Assembly: GCF_004010095.1 (NCBI RefSeq)
Contig: NZ_RRYD01000019.1
Coordinates: 1-50,115 of the forward strand
Direction of reading: 5' to 3'
Length of the DNA: 50,115 nt
Origin: Lacticaseibacillus hulanensis
GTDB lineage: Bacteria > Bacillota > Bacilli > Lactobacillales > Lactobacillaceae
Of this stretch, positions 36,567 through 46,584 are shown piece after piece (position 1 is the first letter of the stretch; every line of letters begins with the position of its first letter). The notes beneath the pieces were generated by a model. That model did no database searches, had not been told where the DNA came from, and saw nothing but the letters and a program-made list of their open reading frames with translations. The position numbers and the translations under genes were made by a program.

Positions 36567-37001
36567 ATGCTTGTACCAAAGCGTGTAAAGCACCGCCGCG
36601 AATTCCGTGGTAAGATGCGTGGTGCCGCTAAGGGCGGTAAAGAAGTAAGTTTCGGTGAATACGGTCTGCAGGCTTTGGAATCCTCTTGGATCTCCAACCG
36701 CCAGATTGAAGCAGCTCGTGTCGCCATGACCCGCTACATGAAGCGTGGTGGTAAGGTTTGGATCCGTATCTTCCCTCAGAAGTCCTACACCAGTAAGGGT
36801 GTTGGGGTTCGTATGGGTAATGGTAAGGGTGCACCAACCGGTTGGGTAGCTGTTGTTAAGCGTGAAAAGGTTATGTTCGAAGTTGCTGGTGTTCCAGCAG
36901 AAGTCGCACATGAAGCTTTGCGCCTTGCATCCAACAAACTCCCCATTCGTACGAAGATTCTTAAGCGCGAGGAAGTAGGTGGCGAATCTAATGAAGGCTA
37001 A
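36567..37001 (+). CDS. rplP: 50S ribosomal protein L16
   Basis: A 144-residue protein near the A and P sites that organises the tRNA-binding region. Starts [31 protein letters not shown] is conserved. It begins three bases after the rpsC stop and overlaps rpmC by 11 bases. Confidence 0.97.
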   Translation: MLVPKRVKHRREFRGKMRGAAKGGKEVSFGEYGLQALESSWISNRQIEAARVAMTRYMKRGGKVWIRIFPQKSYTSKGVGVRMGNGKGAPTGWVAVVKREKVMFEVAGVPAEVAHEALRLASNKLPIRTKILKREEVGGESNEG

Positions 37002-37185
37002 AGAAATTACCGCATTGAGCGCTGCTGAAATGCTTGACAAAGAGAAGCAGTACAAAGAAGAGCTTTTCAATCTGCGTTTCCAGCAGGCAACGGGACAGCT
37101 TGAAAACACTGCTCGTTTGAAGCAGGTTAAGAAGAACATTGCCCGTATTAAGACGGTCCTGCGTCAGCAGGAACTGAACAAGTAG
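36991..37185 (+). CDS. rpmC: 50S ribosomal protein L29
   Basis: A 64-residue two-helix protein near the tunnel exit. [20 protein letters not shown] is diagnostic. The ATG at 36991 gives the family start MKAKEIT; a GTG four codons upstream is less likely. It overlaps the rplP end. Confidence 0.95.
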   Translation: MKAKEITALSAAEMLDKEKQYKEELFNLRFQQATGQLENTARLKQVKKNIARIKTVLRQQELNK

Positions 37186-37201
37186 GAAAGGAGCCAATAC
37201 C

Positions 37202-37465
37202 TTGGAAGAACGCAACAGTCGTAAAGTTTATCAGGGTCGCGTGGTTTCCGCCAAGATGGACAAAACCATCACCGTTGAGGTAAGTACAACTAAGACTCAC
37301 CCAACGTATGGCAAGCGCGTTAAGTACTCCAAGAAGTACTACGCCCACGACGAAGAGAACGCAGCCAAAGTTGGCGACATCGTTCAAATCATGGAAACTC
37401 GTCCGCTGTCTAAGCAGAAGCGGTTCCGCTTGCTCAGCATCGTTGAGAAAGCCGTTATCATTTAA
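37202..37465 (+). CDS. rpsQ: 30S ribosomal protein S17
   Basis: An 87-residue OB-fold protein binding the 16S rRNA 5' and central domains. [12 protein letters not shown] and the [11 protein letters not shown] loop identify it. TTG start after AAAGGAG. Confidence 0.96.
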   Translation: MEERNSRKVYQGRVVSAKMDKTITVEVSTTKTHPTYGKRVKYSKKYYAHDEENAAKVGDIVQIMETRPLSKQKRFRLLSIVEKAVII

Positions 37466-37496
37466 CAGAATTTCGTAGCGAAAGGAGGACACTATA

Positions 37497-37865
37497 GTGA
37501 TTCAACAAGAAAGTCGCCTCAAAGTGGCAGACAACTCCGGTGCACGCGAAATCCTCGTGATCAAGGTGCTCGGCGGTTCATTCCGCAAGACCGGTAACAT
37601 CGGTGATGTCGTTGTGGCAACCGTTAAGCAGGCAACGCCAGGCGGTGTTGTCAAGAAGTCAGACGTAGTCAAGGCAGTTATTGTCCGCACCAAGTCTGGT
37701 AAGCGTCGTGCCGACGGTTCTTACATCAAGTTCGATGAAAACGCAGCAGTTATCATTAATGCTGACAAGTCGCCTAAGGGTACTCGTATCTTTGGCCCTG
37801 TCGCTCGTGAGCTGCGTGATAACGACTTCATGAAGATCGTTTCATTGGCACCCGAAGTTCTGTAA
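37497..37865 (+). CDS. rplN: 50S ribosomal protein L14
   Basis: A 122-residue protein at the subunit interface. [18 protein letters not shown] and [16 protein letters not shown] are typical. GTG start after AAAGGAGG. Confidence 0.97.
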   Translation: MIQQESRLKVADNSGAREILVIKVLGGSFRKTGNIGDVVVATVKQATPGGVVKKSDVVKAVIVRTKSGKRRADGSYIKFDENAAVIINADKSPKGTRIFGPVARELRDNDFMKIVSLAPEVL

Positions 37866-37891
37866 TTTTCCCCAGTAAGAGGAGGTGCAAC

Positions 37892-38194
37892 ATGATTATC
37901 AAAACTGGTGACAAAGTCCGTGTTATGCGTGGTAAAGACGCTGGCAAGGAAGGCACCGTAACCAAGATCCTTAAAGCTAAGGACCGTGTGGTTGTCGAAG
38001 GTGTCAACATGATTAAGAAACACGTAAAGCCATCTACGACTAACCCTAACGGTGGGGTTGTAGATACAGAAGCTGCAATTCACGTCTCCAACGTGATGTT
38101 GCTGGATCCTGAAAGTGGCAAGCCAACTCGTGTTGGTAAGGACGAAAAGCGCGCTCGCGTTGCTAAGAAGTCCGGCGCCGCAATCGACAAGTAA
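37892..38194 (+). CDS. rplX: 50S ribosomal protein L24
   Basis: A 100-residue KOW-domain assembly initiator: [18 protein letters not shown] is followed by [14 protein letters not shown]. The ATG follows AGAGGAGG. Confidence 0.97.
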   Translation: MIIKTGDKVRVMRGKDAGKEGTVTKILKAKDRVVVEGVNMIKKHVKPSTTNPNGGVVDTEAAIHVSNVMLLDPESGKPTRVGKDEKRARVAKKSGAAIDK

Positions 38195-38217
38195 GCAGAA
38201 AGGAGGACCCAATTTTC

Positions 38218-38760
38218 ATGGCTAATCGTTTACAAGAACGCTACAGCAAAGAAATCGCACCTGCATTGGTTGAAAAGTTCAGCTACAAGAGCACAATGCA
38301 GACGCCAAAGATTGACAAGATTGTTTTGAACATGGGTGTTGGTGACGCAACTCAGAATGCTAAGCTCCTCGACGAAGCAGTTGAAGAACTCAAGCTCATC
38401 TCCGGTCAGCAGCCACTCATCACCAAGGCGAAGAAGTCTATCGCGGGCTTCCGTCTGCGTGAAGGCATGCCAATCGGTGCTAAGGTAACACTCCGTGGAG
38501 AACGGATGTATGACTTCCTTGACAAGCTGATCAACGTTTCCCTTCCACGAGTTCGTGACTTCCATGGTATTTCTACCAAGAGTTTCGACGGTCGTGGGAA
38601 CTACACCTTGGGTGTACGTGAACAGTTGATTTTCCCAGAAATCGACTACGATCAGGTTAACCGTGTACGCGGTCTCGATGTTGTCATCGTAACTACCGCT
38701 AACACAGATGAAGAATCTCTCGAATTGCTTAAGCAGTTCGGGATGCCATTCGCTAAGTAA
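38218..38760 (+). CDS. rplE: 50S ribosomal protein L5
   Basis: A 180-residue 5S rRNA-binding protein of the central protuberance. [30 protein letters not shown] and the terminal [11 protein letters not shown] identify it. The ATG follows AAAGGAGGA; rpsN starts 13 bases downstream. Confidence 0.97.
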   Translation: MANRLQERYSKEIAPALVEKFSYKSTMQTPKIDKIVLNMGVGDATQNAKLLDEAVEELKLISGQQPLITKAKKSIAGFRLREGMPIGAKVTLRGERMYDFLDKLINVSLPRVRDFHGISTKSFDGRGNYTLGVREQLIFPEIDYDQVNRVRGLDVVIVTTANTDEESLELLKQFGMPFAK

Positions 38761-38773
38761 GGAGGTCTACCAC

Positions 38774-38959
38774 TTGGCTAAGAAGTCTCTCATTATTAAG
38801 AACGAGCGCCCGGCTAAGTTTGCAGTGCAGGAATACACCCGCTGCAAGCGCTGTGGTCGGCCACACTCTGTATACCGCAAATTTCAGCTTTGCCGGATCT
38901 GCCTTCGCGAGTTAGCACATGCCGGTCAGATCCCTGGTCTCAAAAAGGCCAGCTGGTAA
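38774..38959 (+). CDS. rpsN: 30S ribosomal protein S14, zinc-binding type
   Basis: A 61-residue short S14 (type Z) with two CxxC pairs, CKRCG and CRIC, that bind zinc. TTG start after GGAGG. This is the zinc-dependent form; a zinc-free paralogue may exist elsewhere in the genome. Confidence 0.96.
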   Translation: MAKKSLIIKNERPAKFAVQEYTRCKRCGRPHSVYRKFQLCRICLRELAHAGQIPGLKKASW

Positions 38960-38988
38960 CATTTACCTAGACAAAGGAGGTTTAATCA

Positions 38989-39387
38989 ATGGTCCTGACA
39001 GATCCAATTGCAGATTACTTGACACGGATTCGTAACGCCAACATGGTTCGTCACGAAAGTCTCAACGTTCCTGCTTCTAAGATTAAGGTCGCAATGTCCG
39101 AAATCCTGAAGAGCGAAGGTTTCATCCGTGACTTCGAAGTAATCGACGACGACAAGCAGGGTGAAATCCGCATTTTCCTCAAGTACGGCAAGAACAACGA
39201 ACGCGTTATTTCCGGCTTGAAGCGTATTTCTAAGCCTGGTCTGCGCACGTACGTCAAGGCTGACGCTGTTCCTAAGGTCTTAAATGGCTTGGGTATCGCG
39301 ATCATTTCCACGTCTGATGGTGTTATCACCGACAAGGAAGCTCGCGCAAAGAACGTCGGCGGCGAAGTTCTCGCATACGTTTGGTAA
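38989..39387 (+). CDS. rpsH: 30S ribosomal protein S8
   Basis: A 132-residue central-domain binder and, in some bacteria, a repressor of the spc operon. Starts [18 protein letters not shown]; the C-terminal block [20 protein letters not shown] is conserved. The ATG follows AAAGGAGG. Confidence 0.97.
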   Translation: MVLTDPIADYLTRIRNANMVRHESLNVPASKIKVAMSEILKSEGFIRDFEVIDDDKQGEIRIFLKYGKNNERVISGLKRISKPGLRTYVKADAVPKVLNGLGIAIISTSDGVITDKEARAKNVGGEVLAYVW

Positions 39388-39417
39388 TTAATACAAAAAT
39401 AGAGGAGGTGCACACCT

Positions 39418-39948
39418 GTGAGTCGTATCGGTTTGAAAGTTGTTAACATCCCAGCAGGGGTTACTGTTAAGAGCGACGGCGACAAAGTCACCGTTAAAGG
39501 TCCCAAGGGTGAACTGACTCGTCAGTTTGACTCTAACATCAAGATGAGCATCGAAGGCACGGAAGCTTCTTTCTCCCGTGAATCCGAAGCTTACAAGGCA
39601 CTTCACGGTACTACACGTGCAAACTTCAACAACATGGTTATCGGGGTTACAGAAGGTTTCAAGAAGGAACTTTCCCTGGTCGGTGTTGGTTACCGTGCTC
39701 AGATGCAGGGTAAGAAGCTTGTGCTCAACGTTGGTTACTCCCACCCAGTAGAGATGGAAGCACCAGAAGGTATTACTGTTGAAGTACCTGCAACTACTAG
39801 CATTACTGTTTCTGGTATCAGCAAGCAGGAAGTTGGACAGTTCGCTGCCCAGATCCGTGCCGTTCGCTCACCAGAACCTTACAAGGGTAAGGGTATTCGT
39901 TACGTCGATGAAGTTGTTCGTCGTAAGGAAGGTAAGACTGGTAAGTAA
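39418..39948 (+). CDS. rplF: 50S ribosomal protein L6
   Basis: A 176-residue protein near the factor-binding site. [20 protein letters not shown] and the C-terminal [19 protein letters not shown] identify it. GTG start after GAGGAGG. Confidence 0.97.
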   Translation: MSRIGLKVVNIPAGVTVKSDGDKVTVKGPKGELTRQFDSNIKMSIEGTEASFSRESEAYKALHGTTRANFNNMVIGVTEGFKKELSLVGVGYRAQMQGKKLVLNVGYSHPVEMEAPEGITVEVPATTSITVSGISKQEVGQFAAQIRAVRSPEPYKGKGIRYVDEVVRRKEGKTGK

Positions 39949-39958
39949 CATTACTAGA

Positions 39959-39976
39959 TTAGGCAAGAGTGCCTAA
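39959..39976 (+). repeat. Hairpin between rplF and rplR
   Basis: TTAGGCA and TGCCTAA form a perfect 7-bp stem with loop AGAG, followed by CC and only four T residues. It could be a weak terminator or a processing site inside the spc operon. Confidence 0.5.
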
Positions 39977-40006
39977 CCTTTTACACACATTAACGAGGTG
40001 AACATT

Positions 40007-40366
40007 GTGATTTCTAAGCCAGATAAGAACAAGACTCGTGCAAAGCGCCATGCGCGTGTACGGGGCAAGATCTCTGGTACGAGCGAGCGCCCACGCTTGA
40101 ACGTATTCCGTTCTAACAAAAACATCTACGCACAGTTGATTGATGACGTAGCGGGTGTGACGCTAGCAAGTGCCTCCACTCTCGATAAAGAAGTTAGTGA
40201 TGATCTTAACAAGACCGAGCAGGCTACTGCTGTTGGCGAACTCATCGCCAAGCGCGCAGTTGCTGCAGGTAAAGAGGAAGTCGTATTTGACCGTGGTGGG
40301 TATCTCTATCATGGGCGTGTAGCTGCACTTGCTGAAGCTGCTCGTGATAACGGCCTCAAATTCTAG
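40007..40366 (+). CDS. rplR: 50S ribosomal protein L18
   Basis: A 119-residue 5S rRNA-binding partner of L5. [20 protein letters not shown] and [16 protein letters not shown] are diagnostic. The GTG at 40007 gives the family N-terminus; a GTG three codons upstream is in frame but lies in the ribosome-binding region (GAGGTG). Confidence 0.95.
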   Translation: MISKPDKNKTRAKRHARVRGKISGTSERPRLNVFRSNKNIYAQLIDDVAGVTLASASTLDKEVSDDLNKTEQATAVGELIAKRAVAAGKEEVVFDRGGYLYHGRVAALAEAARDNGLKF

Positions 40367-40387
40367 ACAAAGGAGGATATCCAACTC

Positions 40388-40891
40388 ATGGCAGAATACA
40401 TCGATCCAAACCAGCTCGATTTGGAAGATCGCGTAGTTTCCATCAACCGTGTTACGAAGGTTGTTAAGGGTGGTCGCCGCCTGCGTTTTGCTGTTATCGC
40501 AATCGTCGGTGACAAGGCTGGCCACGTTGGCTTCGGTACCGGTAAGGCTCAGGAAGTTCCTGAAGCTATCCGCAAAGCCGTTGAAAATGCAAAGAAGAAT
40601 CTGATTAACGTGCCAATCGTGGGTACCACGATTCCTCACGAAGTAATCGGTCACTTCGGCGCTGGTGAAGTTATGCTGAAGCCAGCTGTCGAAGGTTCCG
40701 GGGTTGCCGCTGGTGGCGCCGTCCGTGCCGTTATGGAACTTGCTGGTGTCGCTGACGTTACCAGTAAGTCCCTTGGCCGTAACACGAACATTAACATGAT
40801 TCGTGCGACCATCGACGGTTTGAAGCAGCTCAAGACTGCACAGCAGGTTGCTGACCTGCGTGGAGTCTCCGTTGCGCACCTGAATGACTAG
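40388..40891 (+). CDS. rpsE: 30S ribosomal protein S5
   Basis: A 167-residue protein important for accuracy and mRNA helicase activity. [17 protein letters not shown] and [20 protein letters not shown] are intact. The ATG follows AAAGGAGG. Confidence 0.97.
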   Translation: MAEYIDPNQLDLEDRVVSINRVTKVVKGGRRLRFAVIAIVGDKAGHVGFGTGKAQEVPEAIRKAVENAKKNLINVPIVGTTIPHEVIGHFGAGEVMLKPAVEGSGVAAGGAVRAVMELAGVADVTSKSLGRNTNINMIRATIDGLKQLKTAQQVADLRGVSVAHLND

Positions 40892-40904
40892 GAGGTAGAC
40901 AACA

Positions 40905-41090
40905 TTGGCTAAGCTAAAAATCACGTTGGTTAAAAGCGCAGCACACCGTCTGCCTAAGCAACGTAAAATCGTTAAGGAATTTGGTCTTAACCGTGTAAGC
41001 AGCTCCGTTATCAAGCCTGATAACGCTGCTACCCGCGGGGTAATTTTCCAGATTTCCCACTTGGTTTCCGTTGAAGAAATCAAGGACTAA
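40905..41090 (+). CDS. rpmD: 50S ribosomal protein L30
   Basis: A 61-residue protein: [20 protein letters not shown] and the C-terminal [13 protein letters not shown] start after AGGAGG, 13 bases after rpsE. Confidence 0.95.
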   Translation: MAKLKITLVKSAAHRLPKQRKIVKEFGLNRVSSSVIKPDNAATRGVIFQISHLVSVEEIKD

Positions 41091-41122
41091 AACAAACCTA
41101 GAACAAGGAGGTGCGAACACTA

Positions 41123-41563
41123 ATGAAACTGCACGAATTGACACCAAGTGAAGGTTCCCGTCACTCCAAGAAGCGTCTTGGCCGTGGTACTTCTAGTGGT
41201 CAAGGTAAGACTGCTGGTAAAGGTACTAAGGGTCAATTGGCTCGTCAGGGTGGTAAGACCCGTCTCGGTTTCGAAGGTGGTCAGATGCCACTGTTCCGTC
41301 GTATGCCTAAGCGCGGGTTTAACAACATTAACCGCAAGGAATACGCTATCGTGAACCTGAGCGATCTGAACCGTTTCGAAGACGGTACTGACGTAACCGC
41401 AGCAACATTGGTAGAATCCGGTCTCGTGAAGAACGAACAGGATGGTATCAAGTTGCTTGGTAACGGCGAAGTTACTAAGAAGTTGAACATTAAGGTAGCA
41501 AAGGCATCCGCAGCTGCTAAGGCTGCTGTAGAAGCTGCAGGCGGTACGATTGAGGTGATCTAA
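41123..41563 (+). CDS. rplO: 50S ribosomal protein L15
   Basis: A 146-residue late-assembly protein with a glycine-rich basic N-terminus ([20 protein letters not shown], then [13 protein letters not shown]). The ATG at 41123 follows AAGGAGGTG; a GTG four codons upstream overlaps that site. The last base of its stop codon is the first base of secY. Confidence 0.97.
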   Translation: MKLHELTPSEGSRHSKKRLGRGTSSGQGKTAGKGTKGQLARQGGKTRLGFEGGQMPLFRRMPKRGFNNINRKEYAIVNLSDLNRFEDGTDVTAATLVESGLVKNEQDGIKLLGNGEVTKKLNIKVAKASAAAKAAVEAAGGTIEVI

Positions 41564-42873
41564 TGATTGCTACCCTCAAAAACGCGATTAAGGTCAAAGA
41601 AATCCGTAACAAGATGCTTTTCACCTTGGCCGTTTTACTGGTTTATCGCTTAGGGGCTCAGATTTCCGTCCCTGGTATTGATGCTGGTGCGCTGACTAAG
41701 ATTGGGTCCACTGGGCTTATTTCAATCTTGGACACGGTCAGTGGTGGTGGTTTGTCGAACTACTCCATCTTCGCGTTGGGGGTTTCGCCTTACATTACCG
41801 CTCAGATTGTTATTCAGTTGCTCCAAATGGACATTGTGCCAAAGTTCGTTGAATGGAGTAAGCAGGGTGAAGTTGGTCGGCGTAAGTTGAACCAATGGAC
41901 CCGTTACCTCACCATCGCGCTTGCGATGTTCCAAGCAATTGGGATTACAGCTGGTTTCCAGGTGCTGTCTCAGTATGGCTTAGTTGCAAACCCAACCCCG
42001 AAGACGTTTATTATTCTGGGCATCATCATGACCGGTGGCACGATGCTGCTGACCTGGATGGGTGAACAGATTACGGATAAGGGTCTTGGGAATGGGATTT
42101 CGCTAATCATCTTCGCCGGGATTATCGCCCGGCTCCCAAGTGGTGTGCAGCAGATCTGGACGGATCAAATCACGAACAACAATGCTAGCGACCGCTGGCA
42201 GGGTGTTTTGTTCATGATTGCCTTAGTACTGCTGGTTCTGCTCGTGGTAACCTTTGTTACCTGGGTTCAGCAGGCTAACCGCAAGATTCCAATCCAGTAC
42301 ACCCGTCGTGTGACGAGTGCGGGGGATAATTCCTACCTGCCCCTGAAGATTAACGTTGCTGGGGTTATCCCAGTTATCTTTGCTAGTTCTTTTATTGTGA
42401 CCCCTCAAACCATTTTGATGGCGTTCCAAGCAAAGCACAGCACGGATGGCTGGTACATCTGGGCAACTAATGTCTTCAGCATGACCAAACCATGGGGGAT
42501 TGCACTTTACACCTTGCTCATTGTTCTGTTCACGTTCTTCTACGCATTCGTTCAGGTTAACCCTGAGAAGGTTGCGGAGAATTTGACGAAACAAGGAAGC
42601 TACATCCCGGGCGTTTGGCCAGGGAAAGCCACCGAAAAGTATCTTTCCGGTGAGCTGATGCGGTTATCCACCGTCGGGGCACTGTTCCTTGGGTTCATTG
42701 CGCTGCTACCACAGCTTGCAGCGAACCTCTGGGATTTGCCACAGTCGATTGGACTTGGTGGAACGAGCCTACTGATTGTTGTTATGACCGCCATTGAACT
42801 GGTTCGCCAGATTGATGGTTTGCTGATGAAGCGCGAGTACATCGGTTTCATCCGGAATGACTTGATCAAGTAG
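41563..42873 (+). CDS. secY: Protein translocase subunit SecY
   Basis: A 436-residue membrane channel for secreted and membrane proteins, with ten predicted helices. PGIDAGAL in the periplasmic plug region, [15 protein letters not shown] and the cytosolic loop [10 protein letters not shown] are typical. It overlaps rplO by one base, giving translational coupling, and precedes adk, the standard order at the end of the spc operon. Confidence 0.97.
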   Translation: MIATLKNAIKVKEIRNKMLFTLAVLLVYRLGAQISVPGIDAGALTKIGSTGLISILDTVSGGGLSNYSIFALGVSPYITAQIVIQLLQMDIVPKFVEWSKQGEVGRRKLNQWTRYLTIALAMFQAIGITAGFQVLSQYGLVANPTPKTFIILGIIMTGGTMLLTWMGEQITDKGLGNGISLIIFAGIIARLPSGVQQIWTDQITNNNASDRWQGVLFMIALVLLVLLVVTFVTWVQQANRKIPIQYTRRVTSAGDNSYLPLKINVAGVIPVIFASSFIVTPQTILMAFQAKHSTDGWYIWATNVFSMTKPWGIALYTLLIVLFTFFYAFVQVNPEKVAENLTKQGSYIPGVWPGKATEKYLSGELMRLSTVGALFLGFIALLPQLAANLWDLPQSIGLGGTSLLIVVMTAIELVRQIDGLLMKREYIGFIRNDLIK

Positions 42874-42893
42874 GACAGAACGGAGGAAACACT

Positions 42894-43550
42894 GTGAATT
42901 TGATGCTCATGGGACTGCCAGGTGCCGGTAAAGGTACCCAAGCAGAAAAGATTGTGGACAAGTTCCCAATTGCCCACATTAGCACCGGTGACATGTTCCG
43001 TGCGGCAATCGCCAATGGAACAGAGCTCGGCAAACAAGCCAAGTCCTTTATGGACAAGGGGCAACTTGTGCCGGACGAAGTTACCGAAGGGCTTGTCAAG
43101 GAGCGGTTGCAGGAATCCGACACGGACGCCGGCTACATGTTAGACGGTTTCCCCCGGACGATTGCCCAGGCTGAAGCACTCGAACAGATTGGTTCCGAGT
43201 TGAAGAAGCCCCTTGATGCCGTCATCAACATTGATGTTGATCCGGCGATTCTCGGCGCGCGTCTCTCCGCACGCTACATTTGCAAAACCTGTGGTGCAAC
43301 TTACAACAAGTTGTCCCACAACCCAAAGGTCGAAGGTACGTGTGATCGTTGTGGAGGACATGAGTTCTTCCAGCGTGACGACGACAAGCCTGAGACCGTG
43401 CAAAACCGCCTCAAGGTCAACATCGAAATGAACACGCCCCTGCTTGATTTCTACGCTGACCGCAAGTTGCTATTTACAGTAAATGGTGACCAGGACATTG
43501 ACGCGGTATTCGCAGAGATTGAATCAATTCTCGATGACCTTAACAAGTAA
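42894..43550 (+). CDS. adk: Adenylate kinase
   Basis: A 218-residue enzyme catalysing ATP + AMP = 2 ADP. The P-loop is [13 protein letters not shown], the AMP-binding region [12 protein letters not shown], and DGFPRT is present. The long LID domain carries four cysteines (CKTCGATYN and CDRCG) forming the structural zinc site of Gram-positive kinases. GTG start after GGAGG. Confidence 0.97.
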   Translation: MNLMLMGLPGAGKGTQAEKIVDKFPIAHISTGDMFRAAIANGTELGKQAKSFMDKGQLVPDEVTEGLVKERLQESDTDAGYMLDGFPRTIAQAEALEQIGSELKKPLDAVINIDVDPAILGARLSARYICKTCGATYNKLSHNPKVEGTCDRCGGHEFFQRDDDKPETVQNRLKVNIEMNTPLLDFYADRKLLFTVNGDQDIDAVFAEIESILDDLNK

Positions 43551-43604
43551 ATCGAGGGTGGCATCGTCTGTCGGCGGGCAGAGTTGTTTTCAACGTGCGA
43601 AAAT

Positions 43605-43631
43605 TGTGATACACTGACGCAGTGTGTCACA
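43605..43631. repeat. Near-perfect palindrome ahead of infA
   Basis: TGTGATACACTG (43605-43616) and CAGTGTGTCACA (43620-43631) form 12-bp arms with one T-G mismatch and a three-base centre. It lies 43 bases upstream of the infA -10 box. It has no T tract. It could be a regulator binding site or an RNA hairpin in the adk-infA read-through transcript. Confidence 0.7.
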
Positions 43632-43649
43632 GGTCGACGTCCAGGCAGT

Positions 43650-43679
43650 TTATTGTGGGCGCAGTTATATTTATATAAT
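43650..43679 (+). promoter_or_regulatory. infA promoter candidate
   Basis: A perfect TATAAT at 43674-43679 with a poor -35 (TTATTG at 43650-43655, 18-base spacing). The 158-base gap between adk and infA, unusually large in this operon, suits an internal promoter. Confidence 0.45.
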
Positions 43680-43708
43680 GACCAACCGGACGAGGAGGAA
43701 AAAGTTCC

Positions 43709-43927
43709 GTGGCAAAAGACGATGTCATTGAAATTCAGGGCACCGTGGTGGATACCCTACCCAACGCGATGTTCCAAGTCGAGCTTGAAAATGGTGCCAA
43801 GATTTTGGCCCACGTTTCAGGAAAAATTCGGATGCACTACATCCGAATCCTACCAGGTGACCGTGTAACGGTCGAATTGTCTCCGTACGATTTGACTAAA
43901 GGCCGGATCACGTACCGTTTCAAGTAG
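43709..43927 (+). CDS. infA: Translation initiation factor IF-1
   Basis: A 72-residue S1/OB-fold factor that occupies the A site during initiation. [20 protein letters not shown] and GRITYRFK are diagnostic. GTG start, 10-12 bases after GAGGAGG. Begins the infA-rpmJ-rpsM-rpsK-rpoA-rplQ segment. Confidence 0.97.
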   Translation: MAKDDVIEIQGTVVDTLPNAMFQVELENGAKILAHVSGKIRMHYIRILPGDRVTVELSPYDLTKGRITYRFK

Positions 43928-43951
43928 CCAAGACAGGAGGCAAAAACAACA

Positions 43952-44068
43952 ATGAAAGTACGTCCATCAGTTAAGAAAATGTGCGAGCACTGCAAAGTTG
44001 TACGCCGCAAGGGTCGCGTTATGATCATTTGCTCTGCTAACCCAAAGCACAAGCAGCGCCAAGGTTAA
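43952..44068 (+). CDS. rpmJ: 50S ribosomal protein L36, zinc-binding type
   Basis: A 38-residue protein, [20 protein letters not shown] and then [18 protein letters not shown]. The CxxC, a third Cys and a His form the zinc ribbon of the C+ type. The ATG follows ACAGGAGG. Small genes of this size are easily missed, but the family match is exact in length and motif. Confidence 0.96.
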   Translation: MKVRPSVKKMCEHCKVVRRKGRVMIICSANPKHKQRQG

Positions 44069-44097
44069 TCTAGAATAAAAACAGGAGGTGTCATAAC

Positions 44098-44463
44098 ATG
44101 GCTCGTATTGCAGGTGTCGACTTGCCCCGTGGCAAGCGTATCGTGATTGCTCTTACCTACATTTATGGTATTGGTAACACGACTGCACAGAAGATTATCG
44201 CCGATTCTGGTGTGTCCGAAGACATTCGCGTCCAGGACCTTAATCCAGACCAGGAAGATAAGCTTCGTCAGGAAGTTGAAAAGTACCGTGTTGAAGGTGA
44301 TCTTCGTCGTGAGACTAACCTCAACATCAAGCGTCTCATGGAAATTGGCTCCTACCGTGGCATCCGTCACCGTAAGGGTCTTCCAGTTCGCGGTCAACAC
44401 ACCAAGAACAACGCACGCACGCGCAAGGGTAAGAAAACTACCATTGCCGGCAAGAAGAAATAA
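44098..44463 (+). CDS. rpsM: 30S ribosomal protein S13
   Basis: A 121-residue head protein that contacts the P-site tRNA and bridges to L5. [20 protein letters not shown] and [19 protein letters not shown] are typical. The ATG follows AGGAGGTG. Confidence 0.97.
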   Translation: MARIAGVDLPRGKRIVIALTYIYGIGNTTAQKIIADSGVSEDIRVQDLNPDQEDKLRQEVEKYRVEGDLRRETNLNIKRLMEIGSYRGIRHRKGLPVRGQHTKNNARTRKGKKTTIAGKKK

Positions 44464-44482
44464 GATAAGGAGGTTCGTATAG

Positions 44483-44872
44483 ATGGCACAACGCAAGACA
44501 ACCCGTAAGCGCCGTGTACGCAAGAACATCGAAACCGGTGTTGCGCACATCCACTCCACGTTCAACAATACTCTCGTCATGATTACTGACGTTCAGGGTA
44601 ATGCAGTGGCTTGGTCTTCAGCTGGTGCTCTTGGGTTCAAGGGTAGCCGTAAGTCCACTCCATTTGCTGCGCAGATGGCTGCGGAAGCTGCTTCCAAGGA
44701 AGCTATGGAACATGGTCTGAAGTCCGTTGAAGTAGCAGTTAAAGGTCCTGGTTCAGGTCGTGAAGCCGCAATTCGCGCGATTCAGGCTACCGGTATCGAC
44801 GTCACCGCTATCCGCGATGTAACGCCAGTACCACATAACGGTTCTCGTCCTCCAAAGCGGCGTCGTGTGTAG
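44483..44872 (+). CDS. rpsK: 30S ribosomal protein S11
   Basis: A 129-residue platform protein: [30 protein letters not shown] and the terminal [15 protein letters not shown]. The ATG follows AAGGAGG. Confidence 0.97.
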   Translation: MAQRKTTRKRRVRKNIETGVAHIHSTFNNTLVMITDVQGNAVAWSSAGALGFKGSRKSTPFAAQMAAEAASKEAMEHGLKSVEVAVKGPGSGREAAIRAIQATGIDVTAIRDVTPVPHNGSRPPKRRRV

Positions 44873-44875
44873 TTT

Positions 44876-44914
44876 GTATACCCACACGTCTCGTTTACTG
44901 GAGGCAGGGTATGC
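44876..44914 (+). repeat. Stem-loop in the rpsK-rpoA spacer
   Basis: GTATACCC (44876-44883) and GGGTATGC (44907-44914) form an 8-bp stem with one G-U pair around a 23-base loop, within a 78-base spacer. No T tract follows. It may mark a processing or regulatory site for rpoA. Confidence 0.45.
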
Positions 44915-44950
44915 TGACATCACTCTCGTTCTGAAAGGGGTACACTTTAG

Positions 44951-45889
44951 ATGATCGAATTTGAAAAGCCAAACATTACCAAAGTTGACGAAAACAGCAA
45001 CTACGGCAAGTTTGTCATCGAGCCACTCGAACGCGGGTACGGTACCACACTCGGAAATTCGTTGCGGCGGATTTTACTTTCATCTTTGCCTGGGGCTGCA
45101 GTCTCAAGCATTCAGATTGACGGCGTGCTCCACGAGTTCTCCACAATCGATGGGGTTCTCGAGGATGTTACCCAAATCATCCTGAACATCAAGAAGCTTG
45201 CTTTGAAGATGCACGGTGATGGCGAAAAGACAGCTGAAATCAACATTGAGGGTCCAGCAACGGTTACCGCTGCTGACATCAAGACCGATGCCGACGTCGA
45301 CGTTTTGAACCCTGAACAGTACATTTGCACGGTCGCTGAAGGTGCAGAATTGCACATGCGGATGACCGTCAAGTCTGGCCGTGGTTACGTGCCAGCTGTT
45401 CAAAACAAAACTGATGACATGCCGATTGGCGTAATTGCTGTCGACTCGATTTTTACCCCGATCAGTCGGGTTAACTACCAGGTTGAGAGCGCACGTGTTG
45501 GTCGTCGGAGTGACTTTGATAAGCTGACTCTTGATGTTTGGACTAATGGTTCAATTAACCCACGTGAGGCAATTGCTCTGGCTGCGAAGATTCTGACCGA
45601 TCACTTGGCCATCTTCGTTAACCTGACCGACGATGCCAAAAACACGGAAGTTATGGTCGAAAAGGAAGAAGATCACAAGGAGAAGATGCTCGAGATGACA
45701 ATCGAAGAGCTTGACCTCTCTGTCCGGTCTTACAACTGCTTGAAGCGTGCTGGAATCAACACGGTTCAGGAACTGACTAATAAATCCGAAGCCGAAATGA
45801 TGAAAGTGCGCAATCTGGGCCGTAAATCACTTGAAGAAGTGAAAAACAAGCTCGCTGACTTGGGCCTCAGCCTGCGCCAGGATGATTAA
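44951..45889 (+). CDS. rpoA: DNA-directed RNA polymerase subunit alpha
   Basis: A 312-residue assembly platform of RNA polymerase. The N-terminal domain has [20 protein letters not shown]. After a linker near 228-245, the C-terminal domain ([19 protein letters not shown], then [16 protein letters not shown]) binds UP elements and activators. The ATG follows AAAGGGG. Confidence 0.97.
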   Translation: MIEFEKPNITKVDENSNYGKFVIEPLERGYGTTLGNSLRRILLSSLPGAAVSSIQIDGVLHEFSTIDGVLEDVTQIILNIKKLALKMHGDGEKTAEINIEGPATVTAADIKTDADVDVLNPEQYICTVAEGAELHMRMTVKSGRGYVPAVQNKTDDMPIGVIAVDSIFTPISRVNYQVESARVGRRSDFDKLTLDVWTNGSINPREAIALAAKILTDHLAIFVNLTDDAKNTEVMVEKEEDHKEKMLEMTIEELDLSVRSYNCLKRAGINTVQELTNKSEAEMMKVRNLGRKSLEEVKNKLADLGLSLRQDD

Positions 45890-45911
45890 TTCGTAAAGGA
45901 GGCCAAAATTC

Positions 45912-46292
45912 ATGAGTTACCGGAAATTGGGACGTACCAGTTCCCAGCGTAAGGCACTGCTTCGTGACCTTACCACCGATCTGATTATCAACGAACGCAT
46001 CACTACTACTGAAGCGCGCGCGAAGGAACTTCGCTCCGTTGCAGAAAAGATGATTACGCTTGGTAAGCGCGGCGACCTGCACGCACGTCGTCAGGCAGCA
46101 GCATTTGTTCGCAACGAGGTTGCGAACGTTACCGAAAAGGATGACGCGGTTATCGTAGAATCCGCTCTGCAGAAGTTGTTCAACGACATTGCAAAGCGCT
46201 ACGAAAGTCGTAACGGTGGTTACACCCGTATCCTCAAGACGAGCCCACGTCGCGGCGACGCGGCACCGATGGTTATCATCGAGTTCGTCTAG
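45912..46292 (+). CDS. rplQ: 50S ribosomal protein L17
   Basis: A 126-residue tunnel-exit protein: [20 protein letters not shown] and [20 protein letters not shown]. The ATG follows AAAGGAGG. Last coding gene of the alpha operon; followed by a structured 3' region. Confidence 0.97.
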   Translation: MSYRKLGRTSSQRKALLRDLTTDLIINERITTTEARAKELRSVAEKMITLGKRGDLHARRQAAAFVRNEVANVTEKDDAVIVESALQKLFNDIAKRYESRNGGYTRILKTSPRRGDAAPMVIIEFV

Positions 46293-46304
46293 TTTGGCAA
46301 CGTG

Positions 46305-46331
46305 CGGCGGAGCGCTTACGGCACTCCGCCG
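46305..46331 (+). repeat. GC-rich hairpin just after rplQ
   Basis: CGGCGGAG (46305-46312) and CTCCGCCG (46324-46331) form a perfect 8-bp stem with an 11-base loop and no T tract. It may be the start of the structured 3' untranslated region. Confidence 0.6.
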
Positions 46332-46443
46332 TCGTGCTATTGCGGAACTGCAACGCAGGACCGTACTAAGCGGCGGGAAGAGCAATCGTTCGGCCACAAA
46401 GTAAAACCGAACTGACCCACGTGGCTGGTTCACTTTGATCATT

Positions 46444-46567
46444 TGATCGATGGAGCGTTACGATGATGGGCACCCTAGTGGTGTGGACAGTAGTCCGGGA
46501 AACCGCGTATGCGGATTCTTCTTAGTCTAGCTTGCGAGTGCTAGGGCAACCTGGTCCTCCATCATCA
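46444..46567 (+). ncRNA. Structured 3' element after rplQ (L17 downstream element candidate)
   Basis: The closing stem pairs TGATcGATGGAG (46444-46455) with CTCCATCATCA (46557-46567), 11 pairs with one bulge. Inside are the hairpins GGAC/GTCC (46485-46496) and CCGC/GCGG (46503-46514), and CTAGC/GCTAG (46527-46544). CCCTAG (46473-46478) can instead pair with CTAGGG (46541-46546). A conserved RNA called the L17 downstream element is known right after rplQ in lactic acid bacteria and Listeria. Position and taxon match; the consensus was not computed. Confidence 0.65.
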
Positions 46568-46584
46568 TTTGGTTTTACATAGAA

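Noticed and set aside
35838..37139. Minus-strand open frame (433 codons) over rpsC-rplP-rpmC
   Set aside because: Antisense to three ribosomal genes with no start signal or family resemblance.
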